Shown one piece after another: positions 54,034-62,153 of a stretch of 64,000 nt of DNA (positions within the stretch are counted from its first letter, which is position 1; each line of letters starts with the position of its first letter). The DNA is from Nocardioides marinus (GTDB taxonomy: Bacteria > Pseudomonadota > Alphaproteobacteria > Rhodobacterales > Rhodobacteraceae), in NCBI GenBank assembly GCA_019801415.1, contig JAHVJD010000006.1:62001-126000 (forward strand), read 5' to 3'. The notes beneath the pieces are model-generated. The model ran no database searches, was not told the origin of the DNA, and saw nothing but the letters and a program-made list of their open reading frames with translations. Position numbers and translations under genes: made by a program.

Positions 54034-55281
54034 TTAGCTGTTCGGCAGCAGGTCAGAGATTTCGTCGACCAGCTCTTCTTGCAGTGCTTTCATGTCGGTG
54101 GCGTCGCCGGTGACGATCCGTTCGATCCCGTCATAGATCACCTGGGTGATGGCCAGCCCGTTGGTGCCGGGATAGGCCTGCCAATCGCGCAGAAGCGGCA
54201 GTTGGTCCACTGCGGTCTGCTTGTTGGGGTTGCGTTCGTAGAAGTCGGCGAGGATCACCTCGTTTGCGGCTTTGTTCGGCGGCATGTAGCCGGTGGTCTT
54301 GGCAACTTCGGCTGCGCCGCTGCCCGAGGTGATGAATTTCAGCCAGGCCCAGGCTGCCTTCTGTACCTTGGGATCGTCGGAAGTCGAGGTCAGCATCGCT
54401 GCGTTGCCGCCAGCAGGCAGTCCCGTGGGGGGCGTCCCCATGCCCGGGAAGGGGCCGGTGACCAGTTCAAAGTCGCCTTGCGACCGTTCGACAGCGCCCA
54501 AAGCCGACGTCGACCAGAACATCATGCCGATTTCCCCGGCGGAAAAGGAGGCCAGAGCGGCTTTCCAATCCAGGTTCTGCATGTCGCACCGGGTGAAGAT
54601 CTCCTGCATCTGCTGGAGGGCTGCCAGGGCCTCGGGGCTGTCCATGGTCACGGCACCGTTTTCGACGATCGCCTTGTCCTGCGACCACATCAACGCTTGC
54701 AGAAACCAGTTTCCGGTAACGTTCCAGCCCCAGAAGATCGGGTTGTCCACCCCTTCGGCTTTCATGGTTTCGCAGGCTGCGATGACCTCGTCCCAGGTCT
54801 CGGGCAACGCGTCAACCCCTGCTTTGCGCAGGATATCCATGTTGTAGTAACCGACCGGCAGCGAGACCGAAAATGGCAGGCTGTAGACCGCTCCGACAAA
54901 GGTCGAGAGGGAGAGCATGGCATCGTGATAGCCGTCTTTGGCGAAATCCGCTTCTTCGGCAATGAACAGGTCCAGCGGTTTGGCGATGCCTTTTTCGACC
55001 AGGATCTGCTGCCGGTTCAGACCCTGCATTGTCACGTCGGGCAGGTTTCCCGAAACGGCTTCGCGCAGGATCGTGTTGGTGCCGTCCTCATAGGAGTCAT
55101 AAGTGGCGCGAAACTTCACCTCGATGTTGGGATGGGCCGCCTTGAACTCGGGCATCATCGCCTCGTAGGTGACGTCAAACAGGTGGCTGTAGGGGTAGGC
55201 GAACTCGATGGTCACGGTGTCCTGGGCCATCGCGACGGAGGCAGATACCGCAAGGGCGATTGCGGGCAGGGTGGGTTTCAT
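54034..55281 (-). CDS. UgpB-like periplasmic binding protein of second ugp-type importer
   Basis: A 415-residue SBP with signal peptide MKPTLPAIALAVSASVAMA, then QDTVTIEFAYPYSHLFDVTY. UgpB-like features: FSVSLPVGYYNMDILRKAGV and TTGYMPPNKAANEVI. Several Cys are present (for example CETMK and RCDMQ). It is unusual in lying behind the ATPase and permeases instead of in front of them. Ligand likely glycerol-3-phosphate, a glycerophosphodiester or a related phosphorylated compound. Confidence 0.87.
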   Translation of the reverse strand: MKPTLPAIALAVSASVAMAQDTVTIEFAYPYSHLFDVTYEAMMPEFKAAHPNIEVKFRATYDSYEDGTNTILREAVSGNLPDVTMQGLNRQQILVEKGIAKPLDLFIAEEADFAKDGYHDAMLSLSTFVGAVYSLPFSVSLPVGYYNMDILRKAGVDALPETWDEVIAACETMKAEGVDNPIFWGWNVTGNWFLQALMWSQDKAIVENGAVTMDSPEALAALQQMQEIFTRCDMQNLDWKAALASFSAGEIGMMFWSTSALGAVERSQGDFELVTGPFPGMGTPPTGLPAGGNAAMLTSTSDDPKVQKAAWAWLKFITSGSGAAEVAKTTGYMPPNKAANEVILADFYERNPNKQTAVDQLPLLRDWQAYPGTNGLAITQVIYDGIERIVTGDATDMKALQEELVDEISDLLPNS

Positions 55282-55343
55282 GGAACTCTTCCTCTCATTC
55301 CTGGATTGGAGCGCAGGTGTTTGGCAAAGCGCGCTCTGCTATG

Positions 55344-55388
55344 ATCCCGGTCGGGATTTCGGGCGGGTGCGGCGTGTGCCGCACCCGC
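55344..55388 (-). terminator. Hairpins between second permease and its binding-protein gene
   Basis: A perfect 11-bp stem with a 4-base loop (GCGGGTGCGGC at 55363-55373, complement 55378-55388) starts 3 bases past the permease stop. A 6-bp palindrome ATCCCG-GT-CGGGAT (55344-55357) follows. No T-run. They may separate expression of the permease segment from the binding-protein/phosphoesterase segment, or hide a second promoter region. Confidence 0.55.
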
Positions 55389-55391
55389 AAA

Positions 55392-56354
55392 TCACTTCAT
55401 TCCGCTCAGGGTGATGCCTTCGATGAACCGCTTCTGTGCCAGCAGGAAGGCAACGATCAGCGGCGTGACGATGACGGTGGCCGTCGCCATCATCGGGCCG
55501 AAGTAGGATCCGTCACCGTCTCCTTTGAATTCGCGGAGCCCCAGCGGCGGGGTGAACAGATCCCGGTTGCCCGTCACCACGATGCGCGGCCAGAAGTAGT
55601 CGTTCCAATGTGCAACGATCGAGAAGATGGCGAAGGCCAGCAGTGCGGGGATGGCCGTGGGCAACATCACGCGCCACACAATTGCGAATTCGCCCATCCC
55701 GTCCATGCGCGCGGCATCGATCAGATCATCGGGGACCGTCATGAAGAACTGTCGCATCAGGAAGATCCCGAAAACGCTGATGGTCCACGGCACCACCAGC
55801 GCCGCATAGGTGTTGGTCAAACCGAGTTTCGCCAGGATTATGTAGAGCGGCAGCGCGATGGCATGGACCGGGATCAGCAAGCAGAACAGCACCAGGCCGA
55901 ACACCGCTTCCCGTCCCCAGAATTTCAGTTTGGCCAAGGCATAGGCCGCAGGGAGCGCCACAACTGCCTGGATCAGAAAGATCGACACCGTCACCGCGAT
56001 CCCGTTCAGCAGGTAGCGCAGCAGTGGCGCTTCCGAGAACGCCTTGGTGTAATTGAACACAACCGGCCGCATGGAGCAGGCGCTCTTCGCCTCGGCGATC
56101 AGAGCGGTTCGGATCGCATTTTCGGTCTGGCCGGGAAAGCGTTGGCTGGCTGCTGCGATATCCTTGCGGTCAGGTGCACGCAGGCTGACACAGCGTTCAT
56201 CGACCATCAGCTCCTGCCGACCAAAGAAGCCGCCTTCCCCCCTCTCGATTTCGCCGGGGGATTTGAAAGAATAGCTGACCATCAGGTAGAAGGGCGCGAT
56301 GACGACGATCATGCCAAGGATCAGGATCAGATGTTTCCACCAGTCGCGTGTCAT
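55392..56354 (-). CDS. UgpE-like permease with enlarged periplasmic loop
   Basis: A 320-residue permease, about 35-40 residues longer than ugpE at 5606-6457. The C-terminal two thirds are standard (EAA loop DLIDAARMDGMGEFAIVWRV). After TM1 the periplasmic loop has an extra segment of about 55 residues (roughly 38-95) holding Cys55 and Cys93. The insertion is hydrophilic and could bind the SBP or be stabilised by a disulfide. Overlaps the partner permease stop by one base. Confidence 0.87.
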   Translation of the reverse strand: MTRDWWKHLILILGMIVVIAPFYLMVSYSFKSPGEIERGEGGFFGRQELMVDERCVSLRAPDRKDIAAASQRFPGQTENAIRTALIAEAKSACSMRPVVFNYTKAFSEAPLLRYLLNGIAVTVSIFLIQAVVALPAAYALAKLKFWGREAVFGLVLFCLLIPVHAIALPLYIILAKLGLTNTYAALVVPWTISVFGIFLMRQFFMTVPDDLIDAARMDGMGEFAIVWRVMLPTAIPALLAFAIFSIVAHWNDYFWPRIVVTGNRDLFTPPLGLREFKGDGDGSYFGPMMATATVIVTPLIVAFLLAQKRFIEGITLSGMK

Positions 56355-57349
56355 CAGTAATGAACCTTTCTTTCGACCAGCCAGCGTTGGATGAGGGTCA
56401 GGAACATGACGAAGGTCAGAAACAGCATGGTGATGGCGGAGCCGATCCCGATCAGGTTCTGTTGCACGCCTTTCTCGAAGATGGCGAACATCATCACGTA
56501 GGTTGACTTGTTGGGCCCGCCGCCCTGGGGCCAGAAGGCTTCGACCGTGTCAAAGACCTGGAAGGCGCGGATGCAGGTGATGGTGACAACGAAAACGGTG
56601 GTGGGGCCGAGCGCTGGCCAGGTTACTAGCCGGAACCGGTCCCATGCGGATCTGGCGCCATCCATTTCGGCAGCGTGGTAGAGCTCACGATGGACGGAGG
56701 TCAGCCCGGCCAGATAGAGCACCATGTTGAAGCCGAACCCCTGCCAGACTCCGATGAAGCAGATCACCCAGATGGCGTAGCGCTTATCTCCGAGCCAGAC
56801 CGGAAAGCGATCCGCGCAGCCGTTGGCGAGGAAGGGCCAGACCCGTTCCAGAAGTGTCCCGCAGCCCAGTTCCAGCGTCCGGTTGAGCATGCCGATTGTC
56901 GGGTGCAGCATGAACTCCCAGGCGATTGACATCGCCAGCAGCGTGGCCATCACGGGCAGAAAATAGATCGTCTTGTAGAGGGCGCCGAACCGTCCCAGAG
57001 AATGGATTAGAATGGCCGCCCCCAGTCCCAAGGCGACGGATAGGGGCACGACGGTGACAACATACGTCAGCGTTGCGACGAACATCTTTTCGTAGGAGGC
57101 GCGCGTGAATAGCTTTTCGTAGTTCGCGCTGCCGATCCAGTTGAAGCTGTCGCTGCCCAGCGAGTAGTCGGTGAAGGAGAGCAAGCCCGCGATAGCGACC
57201 GGTACCAGTAGGATCAGGACCATCAGGATCAGTGCGGGACCAGTCAGGGTCCAAGCCGCTCGATAATCTCTGATTACTGGGGCGGAATTGGTAGGGGTCG
57301 GCGGGGGCGTGCTCGCCTTCCCGGCGGATGGGACGTCAGGTGCAGGCAT
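56354..57349 (-). CDS. UgpA-like permease with inserted Cys-pair loop
   Basis: A 331-residue permease. The N-terminus is a Pro-rich tail (about residues 1-30), then TM1 (35-57). Between the LHPTIGMLN block and WLGDKRYAIW there is an extra periplasmic stretch of about 20 residues with Cys163 and Cys178, missing in ugpA at 6457-7338. The EAA loop is LYHAAEMDGARSAWDRFRLV. ATG 57349 follows the ATPase stop by one base; the longer frame to 57478 overlaps the ATPase and is rejected. Confidence 0.87.
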   Translation of the reverse strand: MPAPDVPSAGKASTPPPTPTNSAPVIRDYRAAWTLTGPALILMVLILLVPVAIAGLLSFTDYSLGSDSFNWIGSANYEKLFTRASYEKMFVATLTYVVTVVPLSVALGLGAAILIHSLGRFGALYKTIYFLPVMATLLAMSIAWEFMLHPTIGMLNRTLELGCGTLLERVWPFLANGCADRFPVWLGDKRYAIWVICFIGVWQGFGFNMVLYLAGLTSVHRELYHAAEMDGARSAWDRFRLVTWPALGPTTVFVVTITCIRAFQVFDTVEAFWPQGGGPNKSTYVMMFAIFEKGVQQNLIGIGSAITMLFLTFVMFLTLIQRWLVERKVHY

Positions 57350-57350
57350 G

Positions 57351-58508
57351 TTACGCGACCTCGGGTTTTGCGGCGAACGTCGGGCGCAGCTGCCGCAGGC
57401 GCTTGCCATGGGGATCGAACAGCAGGGCTTTTGCAGGATCGAATTCCAACCCCACCGGTGAGCCAAGTTGAAGCGCACGGCGTTGCTCGGGGTTCGCTCG
57501 CAGTGTGACGCGCTCTTTCAAAGCTGCGACTTCGACTTGTACGAAAAGCTCCGCGCCAAGGTTTTCGCGGTGTACGACATGGCCACGGATCGGGGCATTC
57601 TCACCCGCAAGCCGCAGCGCTTCGGGACGCAGGCCCAGCGAGCCCACGCCACGGCCGGCGCCGACGACCGAGAGCTCCAAGCGGCGGTCCAACAGGTGCA
57701 GTTGGCCGTCATCAGCGATCTCCACGGGGAGGATGTTGATCTTGTGAGCGCAGATGAACTCCGCCACGTCGATGTGGTCAGGATCTTCGTAAATGGTTTC
57801 TGGTGTTGCGCATTGCAGGATGCGCCCCCCCATCATCACCGCGATCCGGTCTGACATCGTCATCGCTTCCACCTGATCGTGGGTCACATAGACAAAGGTG
57901 GCCCGCAGTCGGCGATGCAGCTGCGCGATTTCCGCCCGGGTCTGCACCCGCAGCTTGGCGTCGAGGTTGGAGAGCGGCTCGTCCAGAAGGAAGGCCGCGG
58001 GCTCCCGGACCAGGGCCCGCCCCAAGGCAACCCGTTGGCGTTGCCCGCCCGAGAGCTGCCCAGGTTTGCGGTTCAGGAGATGCTCGATCTCCAGCATCTT
58101 CGCCGCTTGGTGGACGTCGTATTCGATTTTGCGGCTAGCGGCGCGACCCGACGGCAGCAGTCGAGCCGCCAGGGGCAGGCGCTGGAGCCTGCTCAACCGG
58201 CGCATCTTCAGCGGCACGGCAATGTTGTCCGCAACGCTGAGATGTGGGTAGAGCGCGTATGATTGAAAGACCATTGAAAGGTTGCGATCGGCGGCCCGAC
58301 GGTCGACAACCGACTGGCCCGCAATTCGGATATCGCCACTGGTCTGTGCCTCCAGCCCGGCGATGATACGCAGCAAGGTGGATTTGCCGCAGCCGGACGG
58401 GCCAACCAGAGAGACGAACTCTCCGTCTGCAATATCCAGTGAAACACCTTTGAGCACGTCCGTCTCATCAAAGCGCTTCGTCACGTTCACGATGCTCAGC
58501 TCGGTCAT
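57351..58508 (-). CDS. UgpC/MalK-type ATPase of second ugp-like importer
   Basis: A 385-residue ATPase: Walker [10 protein letters not shown], signature [14 protein letters not shown], Walker [14 protein letters not shown], switch [13 protein letters not shown] basic, Arg/Leu-rich insertion of about 30 residues (RLSRLQRLPLAARLLPSGRA) sits between the Q-loop and the signature, where ugpC at 4539-5594 has a short link. A TOBE domain follows. GGAGG precedes ATG 58508. First gene of this operon, divergent from a LysR gene. Confidence 0.9.
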   Translation of the reverse strand: MTELSIVNVTKRFDETDVLKGVSLDIADGEFVSLVGPSGCGKSTLLRIIAGLEAQTSGDIRIAGQSVVDRRAADRNLSMVFQSYALYPHLSVADNIAVPLKMRRLSRLQRLPLAARLLPSGRAASRKIEYDVHQAAKMLEIEHLLNRKPGQLSGGQRQRVALGRALVREPAAFLLDEPLSNLDAKLRVQTRAEIAQLHRRLRATFVYVTHDQVEAMTMSDRIAVMMGGRILQCATPETIYEDPDHIDVAEFICAHKINILPVEIADDGQLHLLDRRLELSVVGAGRGVGSLGLRPEALRLAGENAPIRGHVVHRENLGAELFVQVEVAALKERVTLRANPEQRRALQLGSPVGLEFDPAKALLFDPHGKRLRQLRPTFAAKPEVA

Positions 58509-58551
58509 CTGATTCCTCCGTCTGATGGAGGCGGTGTAAGAAGCTGAGCCT

Positions 58552-58577
58552 TCACTTTTGTGACGTCATATAAGTGA
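58552..58577. promoter_or_regulatory. 26-bp near-perfect palindrome between second ugp-like operon and LysR gene
   Basis: The dyad is TCACTT (58552-58557), TGACGTCA at the centre (58561-58568) and AAGTGA (58572-58577). Arms and centre are perfectly symmetric, with mismatches only in the two 3-base spacers (TTG and TAT). It lies 44 bases from the ATPase start and 43 from the LysR start, a typical LysR operator position. Confidence 0.7.
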
Positions 58578-58619
58578 GACTAATGGCAGCTAGGAGTGCG
58601 GCCAAAAGGGACCGATGCC

Positions 58620-59495
58620 ATGCGCGCCAACCATCACCAGTTCGTTGCCTTTGCCTACGTCGTGCGCGCGGGCAGTTTCTCGGCCGCGGCGACGCGGCTC
58701 GGGGTGTCGCAATCCGCGGTTACGCAACATGTGGCCAAACTGGAAAAACAGGTCGGATCGCAGCTGTTGTTGCGCAGCCGGGATGGCATTTCGCTGACGC
58801 GAACAGGGCAGGAGTTCTATGATCTCGCCGACCGTCTGGTCGCGCTGGATTCCGAAATCAGCGAGCGTCTTGAAGGCTTTGAAGCCATGGCGCGCGGACA
58901 CATCAAGGTCATTGCGAATGCCCCTCTGCCCGCTCTCAGGGCGATCAGCCTGTTCCGGCAAAGCTACCCTGATGTCGAAATAGACTTTGGTGTTTACGCA
59001 TGGACGACGGCAGTGCGATTGCTGCGGGAAAGGAAAGCGGATGTCGGGTTGATCACCGATCCCCCAAAAACCGAAGATTGGGAGCGGGTTCCGGTCCAGA
59101 CGGTTCGCTATGCCGCTTATCTGCACCCGTCATCGCCGCTGGCAAACCGCGAAGTGCTGCGGTTCGAGGATCTGGCCAAGGAAACGGTCATCCTGCCGGA
59201 AAGCGGCTCATTGACGGAACGCGTGGTCCGCGAAGCTCTGGTAAAACACGGGTGCGGGTTTCATCGTACCATAAAGATCACCACCTTTCCGCTCATGTGC
59301 GAGGCGGTGCTGCAGGGCGCTGGCGTCGCCATCTTCCTTGGCAACAGCGGATTGATCGCGCGTGGGTTGGTGGAATTGCCCGTCGCCGAATTGTCGCATA
59401 GGCATGAGACTGCGGTTGTTGCACCGAAAGACAGGGCGCGGCTTCGGTTGGTCAAAGCCTTTGTCGAGTTGGCATCCTCGTCAGACTTTCGCTGA
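58620..59495 (+). CDS. LysR-family regulator divergent from second ugp-like operon
   Basis: A 291-residue LysR protein: HTH at about residues 5-45 (QFVAFAYVVRAGSFSAAATR and GVSQSAVTQHVAKLEKQVGS) and a substrate domain from about 85 (GHIKVIANAPLPALRAISLF). ATG 58620 has GGGA upstream; an in-frame GTG at 58596 is possible. It faces away from the ABC operon across a 26-bp palindrome and probably controls it. Confidence 0.85.
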   Translation: MRANHHQFVAFAYVVRAGSFSAAATRLGVSQSAVTQHVAKLEKQVGSQLLLRSRDGISLTRTGQEFYDLADRLVALDSEISERLEGFEAMARGHIKVIANAPLPALRAISLFRQSYPDVEIDFGVYAWTTAVRLLRERKADVGLITDPPKTEDWERVPVQTVRYAAYLHPSSPLANREVLRFEDLAKETVILPESGSLTERVVREALVKHGCGFHRTIKITTFPLMCEAVLQGAGVAIFLGNSGLIARGLVELPVAELSHRHETAVVAPKDRARLRLVKAFVELASSSDFR

Positions 59496-59532
59496 CGGGC
59501 GTCGGGGCAAGATGAGTGTGGGTCGTTCAAGT

Positions 59533-60423
59533 TCAGGCAATTGCGGAACAGCTCGCCTGATCCTGTAGCCACGCGACCAACGCGGAAACTTCCGGCCGGA
59601 ACCGATTGCGTTCCTTGGGGAGCACCAGATAGTGCCCCTGTCGCGGTGGCAGCGTAAGCTCGCTGGCCTGAACAAGGGTGCCACGCTCCAGGTAGGGTCT
59701 GGCAAAGACCTCGGCCACCAAGGCGGTCCCTTGACCACGGCTTGCCAGTTCCAGCGCGATCAGAGACTGGTCAACCTTGTAGGCAGGCTCGTCCATCTGG
59801 CAATCAGGAGCATGCAGGGCGAAAAAATGCCGCCATGTGTCGACGACGCCCGCCAGTTCTATCAACGGCCCCTGTGCCAATGCGTTTGGGCCATCTTGGG
59901 TGCGCAGGGCAGGGGCACAGACAGCGATGACTTCGTTGGTCATAAGCGGCAGTACTTCCCCGTCGGACCAGTTGCCATCGCCGTAGCGGATATCGACGTC
60001 GATCTCCTCTCCATCCGCGAGCTCGGCCCAGGATGCCGACAGAACCCGCAGGCGACTGTCCGGATGCGCGCCCCTGAAATGCTCCAGTCGGGGGACCAGC
60101 CACAGCAGGTTTAGTGAGCTGACACAGCGCAGGGTTATTTCTGCCTCGGCGCCCTTGCCAAACAGGTTTGAGGTCGTGGCATCGAGATCGGCAAATGCCT
60201 TGGCCACCACTGGCCTGTAGGCCTGCCCCAACCGTGTCAGCACAAGCGCCTTGCGCTCTCGTCTAAACAGCTTGTGACCGAGCTGCGCTTCAAGGCCCCG
60301 TACCTGATAGCTGACTGCAGAGGGCGTCAGACCTAACTCCTCGGCGGCGAGGGTGAAATTTCCGAGGCGGGCACTGGCATCGAAGGCGCGTAGCCAAGGC
60401 AAGGGGGGGAGCTCTTTGTACAT
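59533..60423 (-). CDS. GcvA-like LysR regulator divergent from GMC/enolase/ALDH operon
   Basis: A 296-residue protein of the GcvA subgroup: LPPLPWLRAFDASARLGNFT at the start, HTH to about residue 60 (LGLTPSAVSYQVRGLEAQLG), and the diagnostic DVDIRYGDGNW in the effector domain. It is divergent from the GMC oxidoreductase gene (119-base gap), so it probably regulates that operon. Converges with the previous LysR gene. Confidence 0.87.
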   Translation of the reverse strand: MYKELPPLPWLRAFDASARLGNFTLAAEELGLTPSAVSYQVRGLEAQLGHKLFRRERKALVLTRLGQAYRPVVAKAFADLDATTSNLFGKGAEAEITLRCVSSLNLLWLVPRLEHFRGAHPDSRLRVLSASWAELADGEEIDVDIRYGDGNWSDGEVLPLMTNEVIAVCAPALRTQDGPNALAQGPLIELAGVVDTWRHFFALHAPDCQMDEPAYKVDQSLIALELASRGQGTALVAEVFARPYLERGTLVQASELTLPPRQGHYLVLPKERNRFRPEVSALVAWLQDQASCSAIA

Positions 60424-60542
60424 TTCCCTACATTATCGGCTCTGCAAATTTTTTTAAGGCAATCACGAATTTTTTTTCGTTTTGGATTTGGCCGTGAGGT
60501 TTGTAACGGTCGTGCGACAACACCAGTATCAGGCAGGGCGCA
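60424..60542. promoter_or_regulatory. Divergent promoter region with A/T tracts
   Basis: Contains two long T-tracts (60449-60455 and 60470-60477). A small dyad ACGAA-N6-TTCGT (60465-60469, 60476-60480) frames the second. Both A/T tracts and the dyad could serve the GcvA-like regulator. No clear sigma-70 boxes were recognised. Confidence 0.35.
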
Positions 60543-62153
60543 GTGGCGGAGTACGACTACATCATCATCGGAGCAGGATCCGCCGGCTGCGTGCTGGCGG
60601 ACCGGCTGAGCGCTTCGGGACGTCACAAGGTTTTGGTGCTGGAGGCCGGTGGTCGCGGCTGGTCGCCGTGGATTGCGCTACCACTGGGCTACGGCAAGAC
60701 TTTCTTTGACCCCAAGGTCAACTGGAAATTCCAGACCGAACCGGAAGAAGCCCTCGCAGGGCGAAGCGGGTATTGGCCACGGGGCAAGGTGGTCGGCGGC
60801 TCTGGCGCGATAAACGCGCTGGTCTATGCCCGCGGGCTGCCCCGGGATTTCGACGACTGGGCCGACGCCGGGGCAGAGGGCTGGGATTGGGAGACTGTTC
60901 GCCAGACCTACGAAGCGATGGAAAGGCGCAGCGATGCGGACGGGACGTTGCAGGGCGAAGGGCCGCTGCATGTTCAGGATGTCTCGGATCAGATCCATCC
61001 TGCAAACCGGCATTTCTTTGCGGCTGCGCAGGAACTTGGTCTGCCGTCCACGGACGATATCAACGGTTTTGCAAACGAGGGCGCGGCGATCTATCGGATC
61101 AACACGCGGGGCGGCCGTCGGATGCATTCGGCGCGGGCGTTCCTGAAACCGGCGTTGAGGCGCTCCAATGTCGCGCTGATGACCGGGGTACTGGCAGAGC
61201 GGATCGTTTTCGAAGGTCAACGCGCGGCTGCGGTTCAGGTGCGGCACAAGGGCAAGCGACGTACCCTGAAAGCTGGTCGTGAAATCATTCTTTCAGCCGG
61301 GGCCGTGGGCTCGCCGCAGCTTCTGCAACTGTCGGGGATTGGCCCCGCGGAGGTTCTCAAATCTCATGGGATCACGCCGCGACTTGCAGCGCCGCATGTG
61401 GGTGGAAACCTGCAGGACCACTTGGGTATCAACTACTATTTCCGTGCAACTGAACCCACATTGAACAACATGCTGCGCCCCTTCACAGGCAAGGTTCGCG
61501 CTGCGCTGCAATATGCGTTGACCCGGCGTGGACCGCTGGCCCTGTCGGTCAATCAGTGCGGCGGATATTTCCGCTCCGGCCCGGATCAGCGCCACCCTGA
61601 CCAGCAGCTGTATTTCAACCCGGTCACCTATACCACGACGCCGAATGGCAGGCGTACGGTGGTGCAGCCGGACCCGTTTCCGGGCTTTATTATTGGATTT
61701 CAGCCGGCTCGCCCCACCAGCCGTGGCCGTATCGACATCAGTACTGCCGACCCGGCGGCCCCGCCCCGCATCCGCCCCAATTCGCTTGCGACCGCGGAGG
61801 ATCGCGCGCAGGTCGTGGCCGGCGGGCGCCTGTGCCAGCGCCTGATTACGACCGCCGCACTGGACAGGTTAGTGGACTCGGCGATGGAGCCGGATCTGCG
61901 GCGTATGGACGATGCGCAGATCCTGGACGATTTTCGCGAGCGTTGCGGCACCGTCTTTCACCCTGTCGGCACCTGCCGCATGGGGCGGGATGCGCAGGAC
62001 GCGGTGGTCAGTCCGCGGCTGAAGGTGCATGGGGTGCAGGGGCTGCGCGTCGTCGATGCCTCGGTTTTTCCCAATCTGACCTCGGGCAACACCAATGCCC
62101 CGACCATGATGCTGGCGTACCGCGCCGCTGATCTCATTCTGGAGGACGCATGA
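60543..62153 (+). CDS. GMC-family FAD oxidoreductase (choline dehydrogenase-like)
   Basis: A 536-residue flavoenzyme oxidising an alcohol to an aldehyde. FAD motif IIIGAGSAGCVLADRL (GxGxxG at 10-15) and the second GMC signature GAVGSPQLLQLSGIGP are present. The active-site His473 is in FHPVGTCRMG, with Asn residues in GNTNAP near 516-518. Its length is close to BetA (about 550), but neighbours differ from bet operons, so choline is not assumed. Start is GTG 60543 with a weak AGGG upstream. Overlaps the next gene by 4 bases. Confidence 0.88.
   Translation: MAEYDYIIIGAGSAGCVLADRLSASGRHKVLVLEAGGRGWSPWIALPLGYGKTFFDPKVNWKFQTEPEEALAGRSGYWPRGKVVGGSGAINALVYARGLPRDFDDWADAGAEGWDWETVRQTYEAMERRSDADGTLQGEGPLHVQDVSDQIHPANRHFFAAAQELGLPSTDDINGFANEGAAIYRINTRGGRRMHSARAFLKPALRRSNVALMTGVLAERIVFEGQRAAAVQVRHKGKRRTLKAGREIILSAGAVGSPQLLQLSGIGPAEVLKSHGITPRLAAPHVGGNLQDHLGINYYFRATEPTLNNMLRPFTGKVRAALQYALTRRGPLALSVNQCGGYFRSGPDQRHPDQQLYFNPVTYTTTPNGRRTVVQPDPFPGFIIGFQPARPTSRGRIDISTADPAAPPRIRPNSLATAEDRAQVVAGGRLCQRLITTAALDRLVDSAMEPDLRRMDDAQILDDFRERCGTVFHPVGTCRMGRDAQDAVVSPRLKVHGVQGLRVVDASVFPNLTSGNTNAPTMMLAYRAADLILEDA

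Noticed and set aside
56354-57478. Long N-terminal extension of the UgpA-like permease
   Set aside because: The first 43 codons overlap the ATPase gene and look like its shadow; ATG 57349 directly after the ATPase stop fits the operon.
60449-60477. T-tracts as a terminator
   Set aside because: They lie between divergent starts, with only a 5-bp dyad; a promoter or regulator-bending role is more likely.
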